21,954 nt of DNA from an uncultured Collinsella sp. (GCA_900541695.1 UQKL01000026.1:1-21954); one strand, 5' to 3'; positions 7,873 through 15,854 are shown, counted from the stretch's first letter. Made by a program: numbers and translations. The notes: generated by a model not told the origin, from the sequence alone.

Positions 7873-8916
7873 ATGGAAAAGCTCGATGTGGTGAATGCTG
7901 CGCTTGGCGCTCTGAAGGCTGGCAAGACGTGCGAGCTGGTGGTAGTTGCCGGTACGGCAGGGTCATCGCCGCGCGGCGTGGGCGCCTGGATGGCCGTCTT
8001 TGCCGATGGCAGCCAAGCGGGCACCATCGGCGGCGGCAAGATTGAGCTCTTTGCGCTGGACGAGGCGCGCGAGCTGCTGGCCGCAGGGCAATCGCGTCTG
8101 GTCCGCTACACCATGGGCGGCGAGAACTCCGATACTGGCATGATCTGCGGCGGAGCCATCTGCCTGTGCTATCTGCACCTGGATGTATCGCAGGTGCCGT
8201 TGTTCCAGTCGGTTGCCGACGTTTTGGCCTATCGGCGCATCGGCGACTTCGTCATCGACTTTGAACCGTTTGTCACCCAGGCGATCGAGGGCGATGTGGC
8301 CGAGTACCATGGCGAGGCATCGCGCCGCACCATAATGGGCTGCCCCGAGCTTTCGCTGGTGGAGGAGGGGAGTAAGGTCACCTACACCAACGCCGCCTCC
8401 GAGATTCCCCCGGCGCACATCGAGACGCTCTGCCCCGAGGGCCTGACCTATATCTTTGGCTGCGGCCACGTGGGCGCCGCAACGGCGCGGGTGCTCACGG
8501 CGGCGGGCTTTGCCGTCGTGGCTTGTGACGACCGCCCCGGTACGCTGACCCCCGAATGGGTGCCCGGTGTCTACGATCGACGCCTGGTCGATTACAAGAA
8601 CCTGAGCGAGCTGTGCCCCATCGGTCCGCGCGACTTGGTGGTCGTTGCCACGGCGGGTCACAAGTCCGATATCGACGTGGTGATTCAGGCGATGCGCGCC
8701 AAGCCCGCCTATTTGGGTTGCCTGGGCTCGCGTCGCAAGACGGCCTTTGTGCGGGCCCGCTTGGAACAGGAGGGCTTTACGCAGGAACAAATCGACGGGC
8801 TGCACCTTCCGATTGGCGTTGCCATCGAGGCGGAGGATCCCGAGGAGATCGCCATCTCCATCGCCGCCGAGATGATCCACCTGCGCCGCACCAAACTCGT
8901 CCCCCGCAAGCGCTAA
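7873..8916 (+). CDS. xdhC: XdhC/CoxI-family molybdenum cofactor insertion protein
   Basis: A 347-aa protein with the two XdhC parts. The N-terminal XdhC_CoxI domain has GTAGSSPRGVGAWM (27-40), GTIGGGKIE (50-58) and MICGG (90-94). The C-terminal Rossmann domain has FGCGHVGAATA (195-205), Asp219-Asp220 after the second strand, and GCLGSRRKT. XdhC binds molybdenum cofactor, supports its sulfuration and delivers it to xanthine dehydrogenase-type enzymes. In selenium-linked clusters it is expected to serve the selenium-dependent hydroxylase. The ATG at 7873 follows AGGAAAT. It is the last gene of this cluster: 19 bp after its stop begins a long perfect palindrome, and then rplE. No hydroxylase subunit gene follows, so the client enzyme must be elsewhere. 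Confidence 0.9.
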   Translation: MEKLDVVNAALGALKAGKTCELVVVAGTAGSSPRGVGAWMAVFADGSQAGTIGGGKIELFALDEARELLAAGQSRLVRYTMGGENSDTGMICGGAICLCYLHLDVSQVPLFQSVADVLAYRRIGDFVIDFEPFVTQAIEGDVAEYHGEASRRTIMGCPELSLVEEGSKVTYTNAASEIPPAHIETLCPEGLTYIFGCGHVGAATARVLTAAGFAVVACDDRPGTLTPEWVPGVYDRRLVDYKNLSELCPIGPRDLVVVATAGHKSDIDVVIQAMRAKPAYLGCLGSRRKTAFVRARLEQEGFTQEQIDGLHLPIGVAIEAEDPEEIAISIAAEMIHLRRTKLVPRKR

Positions 8917-8934
8917 TCTCATCCCCATCAATAA

Positions 8935-8999
8935 GTTGCGGTGAAATAGTTCCTAGATGGGCCCGACGGGCGGTCGGCCAGGAACTATTTCACCGCAAC
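8935..8999. repeat. Palindromic element, 20-bp perfect arms
   Basis: GTTGCGGTGAAATAGTTCCT (8935-8954) is exactly complementary to 8980-8999. The inner 25 bases can pair further (GG-CC-CGAC against GTCGGCC with a bulge), giving one long hairpin. There is no T-run after either arm, so it is not a standard intrinsic terminator. It resembles dispersed palindromic repeats found between bacterial genes. It lies between xdhC and the truncated ribosomal operon. Confidence 0.85.
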
Positions 9000-9060
9000 A
9001 GCTTTTGGGATCCATTTGTGCGGGGGAGTTGTGGAGTTGTGCAGGCAGAAGATGTTTTTC

Positions 9061-9089
9061 TGGAAATACGCTCCCGATGCGCGTATAGT
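9061..9089 (+). promoter_or_regulatory. Candidate promoter for rplE
   Basis: TGGAAA (9061-9066, 4 of 6 matches to TTGACA) and TATAGT (9084-9089, 5 of 6 matches to TATAAT) are 17 bp apart. Transcription would start near 9096 and give a leader of about 130 bases. This would explain how rplE can be expressed without upstream S10/spc genes. Confidence 0.45.
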
Positions 9090-9106
9090 ACCGATTGTTT
9101 TGTCGG

Positions 9107-9201
9107 CTCCTGCTGCGTCGAGTCCAAACCGCGAAATGCCATGAGCGGCGCGGATGCAGCCAGGAGGCACGAGGACAACCCATCGTGGCCACGCCCCGTG
9201 C
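9107..9201 (+). promoter_or_regulatory. Structured leader before rplE (two stem-loops)
   Basis: Stem one pairs CTCCTGCTGC (9107-9116) with GCAGCCAGGAG (9156-9166), with a single bulged base, and holds an inner CCGC/GCGG stem (9129-9132 with 9145-9148). Stem two pairs GCACG (9167-9171) with CGTGC (9197-9201), just upstream of the ribosome site AAGGAG. Ribosomal operons are often controlled by leader RNAs bound by one of their products. That role is inference here. Confidence 0.4.
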
Positions 9202-9226
9202 TTAAAACCCCAAGAAGGAGTGAACA

Positions 9227-9784
9227 ATGGCAGAAGAGAAGTATGTGCCGCGTCTGAAGACCAAGTACAACAACGAGGTCAAGCAGCAGCTTCAGGACAA
9301 GTTCCAGTACGAGAACGTCATGATGATCCCCAAGTTTGAGAAGATCGTCGTGAACATGGGTGTCGGCGAGGCCGCTACCGATTCCAAGGCCATCGACGGT
9401 GCCGTGCGCGACCTGCGCGCCATCACCGGCCAGCAGCCGATGATCACCCGTGCCCGCAAGTCCATCGCTACCTTCCGCCTGCGCGCTGGTATGCCGATCG
9501 GCTGCAAGGTTACCCTGCGTGGCGACCGTATGTGGGAGTTCTTCGATCGTCTGACCTCCGTCGCGATCCCCCGTATCCGCGACTTCCGCGGCATCTCCGC
9601 CAAGAGCTTCGACGGCCGTGGTAACTTCTCCATGGGCGTCACCGAGCAGCTCATCTTCCCCGAGATCGACTTCGACTCCGTCGATCACCAGCGTGGTATG
9701 GACATCACTTTCGTGACCACCGCCAACACCGATGAGGAGGCCAAGGCCCTTCTGGACGCCTTCGGTTTCCCGTTCAAGAAATAG
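9227..9784 (+). CDS. rplE: 50S ribosomal protein L5
   Basis: A 185-aa L5, which binds 5S rRNA in the central protuberance of the large subunit and contacts the P-site tRNA. Family signatures are [13 protein letters not shown] (38-50), IPRIRDFRG and [18 protein letters not shown]. The length is usual. The ATG at 9227 follows AAGAAGGAG with 6 bases of spacing. It is the first gene of the ribosomal run in this window. Normally rplN and rplX precede it, but here its upstream neighbour is xdhC, 310 bp away. A candidate promoter and folded leader lie in that gap. The next gene, rpsN, is 79 bp downstream after a stem-loop. Confidence 0.98.
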   Translation: MAEEKYVPRLKTKYNNEVKQQLQDKFQYENVMMIPKFEKIVVNMGVGEAATDSKAIDGAVRDLRAITGQQPMITRARKSIATFRLRAGMPIGCKVTLRGDRMWEFFDRLTSVAIPRIRDFRGISAKSFDGRGNFSMGVTEQLIFPEIDFDSVDHQRGMDITFVTTANTDEEAKALLDAFGFPFKK

Positions 9785-9793
9785 GTTCACCTG

Positions 9794-9833
9794 CCCCATA
9801 AGCGCCGTTCCCACAAGGGGGCGGCGCTTGGGG
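9794..9833 (+). other. Stem-loop in the rplE-rpsN spacer
   Basis: AAGCGCCG (9800-9807) pairs with CGGCGCTT (9822-9829), and flanking CCCC (9794-9797) can pair with GGGG (9830-9833) across an AT bulge. No T-run follows, so it is more likely an RNA processing or partial attenuation element than a full terminator. Confidence 0.5.
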
Positions 9834-9863
9834 CGAACAATACTCTATGTGAGGAGGATATAA

Positions 9864-10049
9864 GTGGCTAAGACATCGATGATCGTCAAGTGCAATCGCA
9901 AGCAGAAGTTCTCTACTCGTGAGTACACGCGCTGCCAGCGCTGCGGCCGTCCGCACTCTGTGTACCGCAAGTTCGGCCTGTGCCGTGTCTGCTTCCGTGA
10001 GCTTGCACTCAAGGGCGAGCTTCCCGGCGTTAAGAAGGCCAGCTGGTAA
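9864..10049 (+). CDS. rpsN: 30S ribosomal protein S14, zinc-binding type Z
   Basis: A 61-aa S14 of the short zinc form, part of the small-subunit head. Four zinc ligands are visible: Cys24 and Cys27 in CQRC, and Cys40 and Cys43 in CRVC. Motifs [24 protein letters not shown] and [16 protein letters not shown] match type Z S14 proteins. It starts at a GTG preceded by GAGGAG with about 8 bases of spacing. It lies between rplE and rpsH as usual in Gram-positives and actinobacteria. Confidence 0.97.
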   Translation: MAKTSMIVKCNRKQKFSTREYTRCQRCGRPHSVYRKFGLCRVCFRELALKGELPGVKKASW

Positions 10050-10104
10050 GTCACTACCAGCGTTTCAAGCATCAGTTTGGAACAGGGAAAACGCGCTAAA
10101 TAGG

Positions 10105-10127
10105 CTTTGCCGTTAAGGGCGGCGAAG
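10105..10127 (+). other. Stem-loop in the rpsN-rpsH spacer
   Basis: CTTTGCCG (10105-10112) pairs with CGGCGAAG (10120-10127) including one G-U pair, with a TTAAGGG loop. It lies in a 119-bp spacer about 40 bases before the rpsH start. No T-run follows. S8 is a well-known autoregulator in some bacteria, but this stem does not show the known S8 target fold. Confidence 0.4.
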
Positions 10128-10168
10128 AACCAAGAGCACGTGTTCATCAAGAACGAAGGAGAATCTGT

Positions 10169-10567
10169 ATGAACCTTACAGACCCGATCGCAGATATGCT
10201 TACGCGCATCCGTAACGCTAACTCTGTGAACAAGGCCACGGTCTCCATGCCGAGCAGCAAGAAGCTCGTCGAGATCGCTCGTGTTCTGCACGAGGAGGGC
10301 TACATCGAGGGCTACGATGTCGAGGACACCGTGCCCCAGAAGACTCTGCACATCACGCTTAAGTATGGTCCCAAGAAGGCTAAGGTCATCAACGGCATCC
10401 GCCGCATTTCCAAGCCGGGCCTGCGTAAGTACACCGGCGTTGCCGACATGCCCCGCGTCCGCGGTGGCCTTGGTACCGCCATTATTTCCACCAGCCATGG
10501 CGTTATGACCGACCGCGATGCTCGCAAGCACAACGTCGGCGGCGAGATCATCGCTTACGTCTGGTAA
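10169..10567 (+). CDS. rpsH: 30S ribosomal protein S8
   Basis: A 132-aa S8, a primary 16S rRNA-binding protein of the small-subunit platform. It begins [19 protein letters not shown] and ends GGEIIAYVW, both classic S8 ends. The conserved SKPGLR and [19 protein letters not shown] segments are present in the RNA-binding C-terminal half. The ATG at 10169 follows GAAGGAG. It is followed by rplF, 33 bp downstream, in the standard spc order. In other bacteria S8 represses the operon translationally. Confidence 0.98.
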   Translation: MNLTDPIADMLTRIRNANSVNKATVSMPSSKKLVEIARVLHEEGYIEGYDVEDTVPQKTLHITLKYGPKKAKVINGIRRISKPGLRKYTGVADMPRVRGGLGTAIISTSHGVMTDRDARKHNVGGEIIAYVW

Positions 10568-10600
10568 TTCGGTCGGTAGGTAGAAGGAAAGGAGATCACC

Positions 10601-11137
10601 GTGTCTCGTATCGGTAATAAGCCTGTCCAGATTCCCGCCGGAGTCGAAGTGGCAGTCAACGGCAACAACGTTGTCGTCAAGGGCCCCAAGGGCCAGCTCG
10701 AGCTCGATGTCTTTGAGAAGCTCGCTATCAACGTCGAGGACAACGTCCTCACCGTTTCCCGTCCCGACGACGAGCGTGAGACCCGTGCCCGCCACGGCCT
10801 CACCCGCGCCCTCATCCACAACATGGTTGTTGGCGTTTCCGAGGGCTTCGAGAAGAAGCTCGAGCTCGCCGGCGTCGGTTACCGCGTGCAGCAGAAGGGC
10901 AAGAACCTCGAGTTCTCCCTGGGCTTCTCGCACCCCGTGATCGTCGAGGCTCCCGAGGGCATCACCTTCGAGGTTCCCGACAACACCCACGTGAACGTCA
11001 AGGGTATCAACAAGCAGCAGGTCGGTCAGATCGCCGCTGAGATTCGCGGCCATCGTCCTCCCGAGCCTTACAAGGGCAAGGGTATCCACTATGTTGGCGA
11101 GCACATCCGCCGCAAGCTGGGTAAGGCCGCCAAGTAG
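10601..11137 (+). CDS. rplF: 50S ribosomal protein L6
   Basis: A 178-aa L6, which binds 23S rRNA near the sarcin-ricin loop of the large subunit. It has the duplicated L6 fold, starting [16 protein letters not shown]. The C-terminal hallmark [24 protein letters not shown] is intact. Translation starts at a GTG at 10601 after AAAGGAGATCACC. It lies between rpsH and rplR in standard order. A stem-loop follows its stop. Confidence 0.98.
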   Translation: MSRIGNKPVQIPAGVEVAVNGNNVVVKGPKGQLELDVFEKLAINVEDNVLTVSRPDDERETRARHGLTRALIHNMVVGVSEGFEKKLELAGVGYRVQQKGKNLEFSLGFSHPVIVEAPEGITFEVPDNTHVNVKGINKQQVGQIAAEIRGHRPPEPYKGKGIHYVGEHIRRKLGKAAK

Positions 11138-11162
11138 TCGTAACCGACTTACTCGCATAAGA

Positions 11163-11184
11163 CCAGCACCCCGTTAGGTGCTGG
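11163..11184 (+). other. Stem-loop in the rplF-rplR spacer
   Basis: CCAGCACC (11163-11170) and GGTGCTGG (11177-11184) form a perfect 8-bp stem with a 6-base loop. A CTTTTT patch follows about 11 bases later, overlapping the approach to the rplR ribosome site. It is too distant for a typical terminator, so it may be a partial attenuator or processing site. Confidence 0.5.
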
Positions 11185-11212
11185 CAAGATCAACCTTTTT
11201 AGGAGTTTACGT

Positions 11213-11581
11213 ATGAACAAGCATAAGGCGAAGCTGGAAGGCCTCAAGCGTCGTCAGCGTCGTGTTCGCGGCAAGGTCTCGGGTACCGCCGAGCGTCCGC
11301 GTCTTCGCGTGACCCGTACCAACGCCAACATCTATGCCCAGATCATCGACGACAGCAAGGGCTCCAGCCTGACGCTCGTCTCCGCCTCGACCCTCGAGGC
11401 CGAGTTCAAGGGCACCCACACCTCGAACAAGGAGGCTGCGGAGAAGGTCGGTCAGCTCGTTGGCAAGCGTGCCATCGAGGCCGGCATCACCAAGGTCGCT
11501 TTCGATCGTGGTGGCCGTATCTACCATGGCCGCGTCAAGGCCCTCGCCGACGGTGCTCGTGCCGCCGGTCTCGAGTTCTAG
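11213..11581 (+). CDS. rplR: 50S ribosomal protein L18
   Basis: A 122-aa L18, which binds 5S rRNA with L5 and anchors it to the large subunit. The Lys/Arg-rich N-terminus ([18 protein letters not shown]) and the ending [26 protein letters not shown] are family hallmarks. The ATG at 11213 follows AGGAG. The stop codon TAG forms part of the GGAGG ribosome site of rpsE, so translation of the two is probably coupled. Confidence 0.98.
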   Translation: MNKHKAKLEGLKRRQRRVRGKVSGTAERPRLRVTRTNANIYAQIIDDSKGSSLTLVSASTLEAEFKGTHTSNKEAAEKVGQLVGKRAIEAGITKVAFDRGGRIYHGRVKALADGARAAGLEF

Positions 11582-11595
11582 GAGGTATGTAGCAC

Positions 11596-12120
11596 ATGGC
11601 TCGTAATCAGAAGCAGCAGCGCGAGGCCTCCGAGTTCGAGGAGCGCGTCGTTTACATCAACCGCGTGTCGAAGACCGTCAAGGGTGGTCGTCGCATGAGC
11701 CTCGTCGCTCTCGTCGTCGTTGGCGACGGCAAGGGCAACGTCGGCGTTGGCATGGGCAAGTCCGCTGAGGTGCCCATGGCCATCTCCAAGGCGTCTCTCG
11801 ATGCCAAGAAGAACATGTTCCACGTGCCGGTGACCGAGCAGGGCACCATCCCGCACGAGGTTCTCGGCCACTTTGGTGCCGGTCGCATCATCATCAAGCC
11901 CGCTGTCGAGGGTACCGGCGTTATCGCCGGCGGCGCTGTGCGTCCCCTCTTCGAGCTTGCTGGCATCAAGAACGTCCTGTCCAAGTCCCTCGGTACCGAC
12001 AACGGCCTCAACATCATCAAGGCTGCCGTCGAGGGCCTCAAGGAGCTCTCCAGCCCTGAGGACGTCGCGGCTCGCCGTGGCCTGACGGTCTCCGAGATGT
12101 TCGTCGGTAAGGAGAACTAA
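11596..12120 (+). CDS. rpsE: 30S ribosomal protein S5
   Basis: A 174-aa S5, a small-subunit protein near the decoding centre and mRNA entry, important for accuracy. The N-terminal double-stranded RNA-binding part has [21 protein letters not shown] and [15 protein letters not shown]. The C-terminal part includes [16 protein letters not shown]. The ribosome site TAGGAGG is built from the rplR stop region. The gene lies 14 bp after rplR and 2 bp before rpmD, a tightly packed unit. Positions linked to spectinomycin sensitivity are in the KGGRR loop, which looks normal. Confidence 0.98.
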   Translation: MARNQKQQREASEFEERVVYINRVSKTVKGGRRMSLVALVVVGDGKGNVGVGMGKSAEVPMAISKASLDAKKNMFHVPVTEQGTIPHEVLGHFGAGRIIIKPAVEGTGVIAGGAVRPLFELAGIKNVLSKSLGTDNGLNIIKAAVEGLKELSSPEDVAARRGLTVSEMFVGKEN

Positions 12121-12122
12121 GC

Positions 12123-12305
12123 ATGGCTGACACCATCAAGATCAAGCAGGTCCGCAGCACCAACGGTTGCAAGCAGGACCAGGTCCGTACTGTCCGTGCC
12201 CTCGGTCTCCACAGGATCCGCGAGGTTCGCGAGATTGCTGACAACGAGTCCGTCCGCGGCATGATCTTCAAGGTCAAGCACCTTGTCGAGATTGTAGAGG
12301 AGTAG
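12123..12305 (+). CDS. rpmD: 50S ribosomal protein L30
   Basis: A 60-aa L30 of the short bacterial form, located on the large subunit. It begins with the strand IKIKQVRSTNGC, then QVRTVRALGLHRIREVREI, and ends VKHLVEIVEE, as expected of the family. The ATG at 12123 follows GGTAAGGAGAACTAAGC, with the ribosome site inside the end of rpsE. It is followed by rplO after 3 bp. Not all bacteria keep L30, and its presence here is normal for actinobacteria. Confidence 0.97.
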   Translation: MADTIKIKQVRSTNGCKQDQVRTVRALGLHRIREVREIADNESVRGMIFKVKHLVEIVEE

Positions 12306-12308
12306 CAA

Positions 12309-12758
12309 ATGCAGCTTCACGATCTTACTCCCGCGCCCGGTTCCACCAAGAACCGCAAGCGCGTCGGCCGTGGCAATTCTTCGGGTCACGGCACCACTTC
12401 TGGCCGCGGTCAGAAGGGCCAGGGTTCCCGCTCTGGCGGCACCAAGGGTGCCGGCTTCGAGGGTGGCCAGACTCCGCTGGCTATGCGCCTGCCCAAGCTT
12501 CCGGGCTTCCGTAACCCCCGTCGTATCGAGTACACCGCCGTTAACGTTGAGCGTCTCGAGCGCAAGTTCGAGGACGGCGCTGTGATCGACGGTGCCGCTC
12601 TTAAGGCCGCTCGCATCACCAAGAGCGAGTTCGAGCCCGTCAAGGTGCTCGGCAATGGTGAGCTCACCAAGAAGTTCACGGTCAAGGTCGACAAGGTCAG
12701 CGCTTCTGCGCAGGCCAAGATCGAGGCCGCCGGCGGAAAGGTCGAGCTGCCGTGCTAA
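12309..12758 (+). CDS. rplO: 50S ribosomal protein L15
   Basis: A 149-aa L15, an early-assembling large-subunit protein. The N-terminal half is Gly-rich and extended ([25 protein letters not shown] is the typical region, here about 17-42). The C-terminal half is the globular domain. The ATG at 12309 follows GAGGAG located in the end of rpmD. Its stop codon overlaps the secY start region by 7 bases, so secY is likely translated by coupling. Confidence 0.98.
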   Translation: MQLHDLTPAPGSTKNRKRVGRGNSSGHGTTSGRGQKGQGSRSGGTKGAGFEGGQTPLAMRLPKLPGFRNPRRIEYTAVNVERLERKFEDGAVIDGAALKAARITKSEFEPVKVLGNGELTKKFTVKVDKVSASAQAKIEAAGGKVELPC

Positions 12759-14038
12759 ATGGTCTTAAGAATGCTTTCCGCATCAAAGAATTGCGCGAAA
12801 AGATTCTTTTTACCATAGCTATGCTCGTCGTGTACCGCATTGGTGCGCACGTTCCTGTGCCCGGCATTCCCTTCCAGGGGATGCTGGGCCTTTTCTCGAC
12901 CGATAACAATTCGGTCGCCGCAGGTGCTATGGCCCTCCTGAATCTTTTCTCTGGCGGCGCGTTGAGCTATGTGTCGGTGTTTTCGCTGGGCATCATGCCT
13001 TACATCACCAGCTCGATCATCCTCCAGATGCTCCAGGCCGTCGTGCCTTCCCTGCATGAGCTTGCCCGCGAGGGCGAGGTCGGTCAGACCAAGATTACGC
13101 AGTATTCGCGTTACCTCACCCTGGCTCTGGCAATCCTCAACTCCGTGGGTTACCTCTTCCTCTTTAAGAGCTTCGGCATCAGCTTTACTGGCGCCGGCGC
13201 TCCCGAGATCATCTTCGACCTCATGATCGTCGGCACGCTCACCGCGGGCGCCATGCTGATCATGTGGATTGGTGAGCTCATCACCCAGCGCGGTATCGGC
13301 AATGGCATGTCGCTGATCATCTTTGCGAACATCATGGCCGGCCTGCCGCAGGCGATCTTCTCCAGCACCGAGGGCAATGCCGGTGGCATCATCACCATGG
13401 TGATCATCTGCGCCATCATCTTGCTGGTTATCCCGCTGATTGTTTTCCTTGAGCGCGGCCAGCGCCGCATTCCGGTCTCCTACGCTAAGCGCGTCGTGGG
13501 CCGTCGCATGATGGGTGGCCAGACCACCTACCTGCCCATCAAGGTCAACACCGCGGGTGTCGTGCCGATCATCTTCGCTTCGGCGCTGCTGTACTTCCCG
13601 GCCCAGATTGCCGTGTTCTTCCCCGGCATCGGCTGGATTCAGGCAGTTGCCTCTGCGCTTTCGACCGGTTGGCTCAACTGGGTGCTTAACGTTGTCCTCA
13701 TCGTGTTCTTCGCGTACTTCTACACCTCCATGGTGTTCAACCCCGATGACACGGCCGACAACCTTAAGAAGCAGGGCGGCTTTATTCCGGGCGTCCGTCC
13801 GGGTAGGGCTACCGCGGCCTACATCAAGAACGCGCTCAACAAGATCACGCTTCCCAGCGCTGTCTTTTTGGCGCTCATCGCCATCGTGCCTTCGATCATC
13901 TTCTCCTTCACGGGTAACCATCTGATCCAGGCATTTGGCGGCACGTCCATCCTCATCATGGTCGGCGTCGTGCTCGACACGGTCGATAAGCTCGAAGGCC
14001 AGATCAAGATGTATGATTACGATGGATTCTTTAAATAG
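12752..14038 (+). CDS. secY: Preprotein translocase channel subunit SecY
   Basis: A 428-aa SecY, the membrane channel through which SecA- and SRP-delivered proteins cross or enter the membrane, working with SecE and SecG. About ten hydrophobic helices are visible, together with the family segments [21 protein letters not shown] in two parts around residues 258-278, and [20 protein letters not shown]. It starts at a GTG (12752), and the reading frame overlaps the rplO stop by 7 bases. The ATG visible at 12759 is out of frame. The length is usual. The position between rplO and adk is the conserved one. Confidence 0.97.
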   Translation: MLNGLKNAFRIKELREKILFTIAMLVVYRIGAHVPVPGIPFQGMLGLFSTDNNSVAAGAMALLNLFSGGALSYVSVFSLGIMPYITSSIILQMLQAVVPSLHELAREGEVGQTKITQYSRYLTLALAILNSVGYLFLFKSFGISFTGAGAPEIIFDLMIVGTLTAGAMLIMWIGELITQRGIGNGMSLIIFANIMAGLPQAIFSSTEGNAGGIITMVIICAIILLVIPLIVFLERGQRRIPVSYAKRVVGRRMMGGQTTYLPIKVNTAGVVPIIFASALLYFPAQIAVFFPGIGWIQAVASALSTGWLNWVLNVVLIVFFAYFYTSMVFNPDDTADNLKKQGGFIPGVRPGRATAAYIKNALNKITLPSAVFLALIAIVPSIIFSFTGNHLIQAFGGTSILIMVGVVLDTVDKLEGQIKMYDYDGFFK

Positions 14039-14056
14039 GCTAGAGGAGGATTGCTC

Positions 14057-14683
14057 ATGAACCTCGTATTGCTCGGAGCTCCGGGTGCCGGTAAGGGCAC
14101 CGTCGCACAGGAGCTCGTCGCCGAGTTTGGCGTCGCTCACATTTCCACGGGCGACCTGCTGCGTGCTGCCGTCAAGGGTGGCACCGAGCTTGGTATTCAG
14201 GCTAAGAAGTACATGGACGCTGGCGAGCTCGTCCCCGACCAGCTCGTGATCGACCTTGTCAAGGAGCGCCTTGCCGCCGATGACGCCCAGCAGGGCTTCA
14301 TCCTCGATGGCTTCCCGCGCAACACCGCCCAGGCTGTGACGCTCGATTCCGAGCTCTCGGCTATGGGTCGCGAGATCGACTGCGCTCTTCTGGTCGATGT
14401 GGCCCCCGAGGTCATCATCGATCGTCTGTCTTCGCGTCGTACCTGCCGCGCCTGCGGCTACACCGGCACGGCTGCCGATGCCACCTGCCCCAAGTGCGGC
14501 GGCGAGATGTATCAGCGCGACGACGACAAGCCCGAGACCATCAAGAACCGTCTCGACGTCTACGAGAAGTCCACGAGCCCGCTCGTCGACTACTATCGTG
14601 GCCAGGGTCTGCTCAAGTCGGTCAACGGTGACCAGGCTCGCGAGACCGTGTACGGGGATGTCAAAGAGGCTCTCGGTCTATGA
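14057..14683 (+). CDS. adk: Adenylate kinase, zinc-binding long form
   Basis: A 208-aa adenylate kinase that interconverts ATP, AMP and ADP in the cytoplasm. The P-loop is GAPGAGKGT (7-15), followed by HISTGDLLR and the FILDGFPRN motif (81-89). The LID domain has four cysteines, Cys130 and Cys133 (CRAC) plus Cys144 and Cys147 (CPKC), forming a structural zinc site. I chose the ATG at 14057 because GAGGAGG lies 7 bases upstream. A TTG two codons earlier would be too close to that site. It ends with an ATGA overlap with map. Confidence 0.97.
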   Translation: MNLVLLGAPGAGKGTVAQELVAEFGVAHISTGDLLRAAVKGGTELGIQAKKYMDAGELVPDQLVIDLVKERLAADDAQQGFILDGFPRNTAQAVTLDSELSAMGREIDCALLVDVAPEVIIDRLSSRRTCRACGYTGTAADATCPKCGGEMYQRDDDKPETIKNRLDVYEKSTSPLVDYYRGQGLLKSVNGDQARETVYGDVKEALGL

Positions 14684-15468
14684 TCAAGATTAAGTCTGCA
14701 ACGCAAATCGAGCAGATGAAGAAGGCAGGAGCGCTATCTAAGATGGCGCTCCGCCACGTTGGGGCCATGGTTCGCCCCGGCGTGTCGACCTTCGAACTCG
14801 ATCAGCTTGCCGAGCAGATTATCCGCATGCATGGCGGCACCCCGGCCTTTAAGGGTTACGGCGGGTTCCCCGGAACCATTTGCGCATCAATTAACGATGC
14901 CGTGGTTCACGGTATTCCCAACCCTGACATGATCCTGCGCGATGGCGATATCATCTCCATCGATACGGGAGCTGTCGTTGACGGTTGGGTTGGCGATAAC
15001 GCCTGGACGTTTTTCGTCGGCACCCCCACGCCCGAGGCCAAGGCCCTGTGCGAGGTTACGCGCGATTGCCTTAAGGCTGCTATTGAGCAGGCTGTTCCCG
15101 GTAACCATATCGGGGACGTTGGCTATGCCGTTCAGTCCCTCGCCGAGTCTCACGGTTACGGCGTGCTTCGCGATTACGTGGGGCATGGTATCGGTCGTGT
15201 AATGCACGAGGACCCCAACGTTCCAAATTATGGAAAGAAGGGGAGAGGCGTTCGCCTTCAGGCTGGTATGGTCATCGCTATCGAGCCGATGGTTACGATG
15301 GGTTCCAATCATGTGAGCACGGGCTCCGATGGTTGGATCGTTACGACCAACGACCATCTGCCCGCCGCGCACTACGAGAACACCGTCGCCATTACCAATG
15401 ACGGTCCGGTGATTCTTACCACCGATGCGCAAGGATCCTGGTGTTCGCTCCAAGGCGGAGAAATGTAA
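14680..15468 (+). CDS. map: Type I methionine aminopeptidase
   Basis: A 262-aa metal-dependent enzyme that removes the starting methionine from new proteins. All catalytic residues are visible: His77, Asp95 (SIDTG), Asp106 (VGDNAWTF), His169 (YVGHGIG), Glu202 (IEPM) and Glu233 (HYENT). His176 of the active site is also present. There is no N-terminal zinc-finger extension. The ATG overlaps the adk stop codon (ATGA), so translation is coupled. The map-infA spacer downstream is 104 bp and contains a candidate promoter. Confidence 0.97.
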   Translation: MIKIKSATQIEQMKKAGALSKMALRHVGAMVRPGVSTFELDQLAEQIIRMHGGTPAFKGYGGFPGTICASINDAVVHGIPNPDMILRDGDIISIDTGAVVDGWVGDNAWTFFVGTPTPEAKALCEVTRDCLKAAIEQAVPGNHIGDVGYAVQSLAESHGYGVLRDYVGHGIGRVMHEDPNVPNYGKKGRGVRLQAGMVIAIEPMVTMGSNHVSTGSDGWIVTTNDHLPAAHYENTVAITNDGPVILTTDAQGSWCSLQGGEM

Positions 15469-15504
15469 CAAGTTCCACGTAGTTGTGGAGCCATTACGAA
15501 GATA

Positions 15505-15533
15505 TTACGATATGTGCACGCGTATTGTAGAAT
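15505..15533 (+). promoter_or_regulatory. Candidate internal promoter before infA
   Basis: TTACGA (15505-15510) and TAGAAT (15528-15533) are 17 bp apart in an AT-rich patch unlike its surroundings. Such a promoter would drive infA and the alpha-operon genes separately from the spc genes. The -35 match is weak. Confidence 0.4.
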
Positions 15534-15572
15534 ACTCAATCGCTGTCGTTTTCTAGAGAAAGATGATTGCTT

Positions 15573-15791
15573 GTGAAGAAGGAAGACGCAATTGAGCTCG
15601 AGGGTACGGTAAAGGAACCGCTGCCCAACGCCATGTTTAAGGTCGAGCTCGAGAACGGTCATTCGGTTCTGTGCAACATTTCTGGCAAGATTCGAATGAA
15701 TTACATCCGCATTCTCCCCGGTGACAGGGTTGTCGTGGAGCTTTCCCCGTACGACCTGACCCGCGGTCGCATCACCTATCGCTATAAATAG
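15573..15791 (+). CDS. infA: Translation initiation factor IF-1
   Basis: A 72-aa S1/OB-fold protein that binds the ribosomal A site during initiation with IF-2 and IF-3. The sequence [14 protein letters not shown], then [20 protein letters not shown] and [15 protein letters not shown], is unmistakable. I chose the GTG at 15573 because it gives exactly the standard 72 residues. A TTG two codons earlier is also in frame. The ribosome site is poor in both cases (AGAGAAAGATG). It lies in the usual place after map. Confidence 0.96.
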   Translation: MKKEDAIELEGTVKEPLPNAMFKVELENGHSVLCNISGKIRMNYIRILPGDRVVVELSPYDLTRGRITYRYK

Positions 15792-15793
15792 CG

Positions 15794-15854
15794 ACACGCA
15801 TACACGCTCTTTTCCGACTGCAGGCTTAGCTCAACCTACGGTCGGTTTGCGTGT
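15794..15854 (+). other. Nested stem-loop in the infA-rpmJ spacer
   Basis: An outer stem ACACGCA/TGCGTGT (15794-15800 with 15848-15854) encloses CCGAC/GTCGG (15814-15818 with 15841-15845). It directly follows the infA stop. There is no T-run. It is a candidate leader structure for rpmJ-rpsM expression. Confidence 0.4.

Noticed and set aside
8935..8999. Rho-independent terminator for xdhC
   Set aside because: The stem is far longer than usual and no T-run follows on the plus strand.
9845..11158. 437-codon minus-strand frame across rpsN, rpsH and rplF
   Set aside because: It is antisense to three certain ribosomal protein genes.
12755..14140. 461-codon open frame opposite secY
   Set aside because: It is rich in Asp, Glu, His and Arg as the antisense of a membrane protein gene, with no family features. 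It is a shadow of secY.
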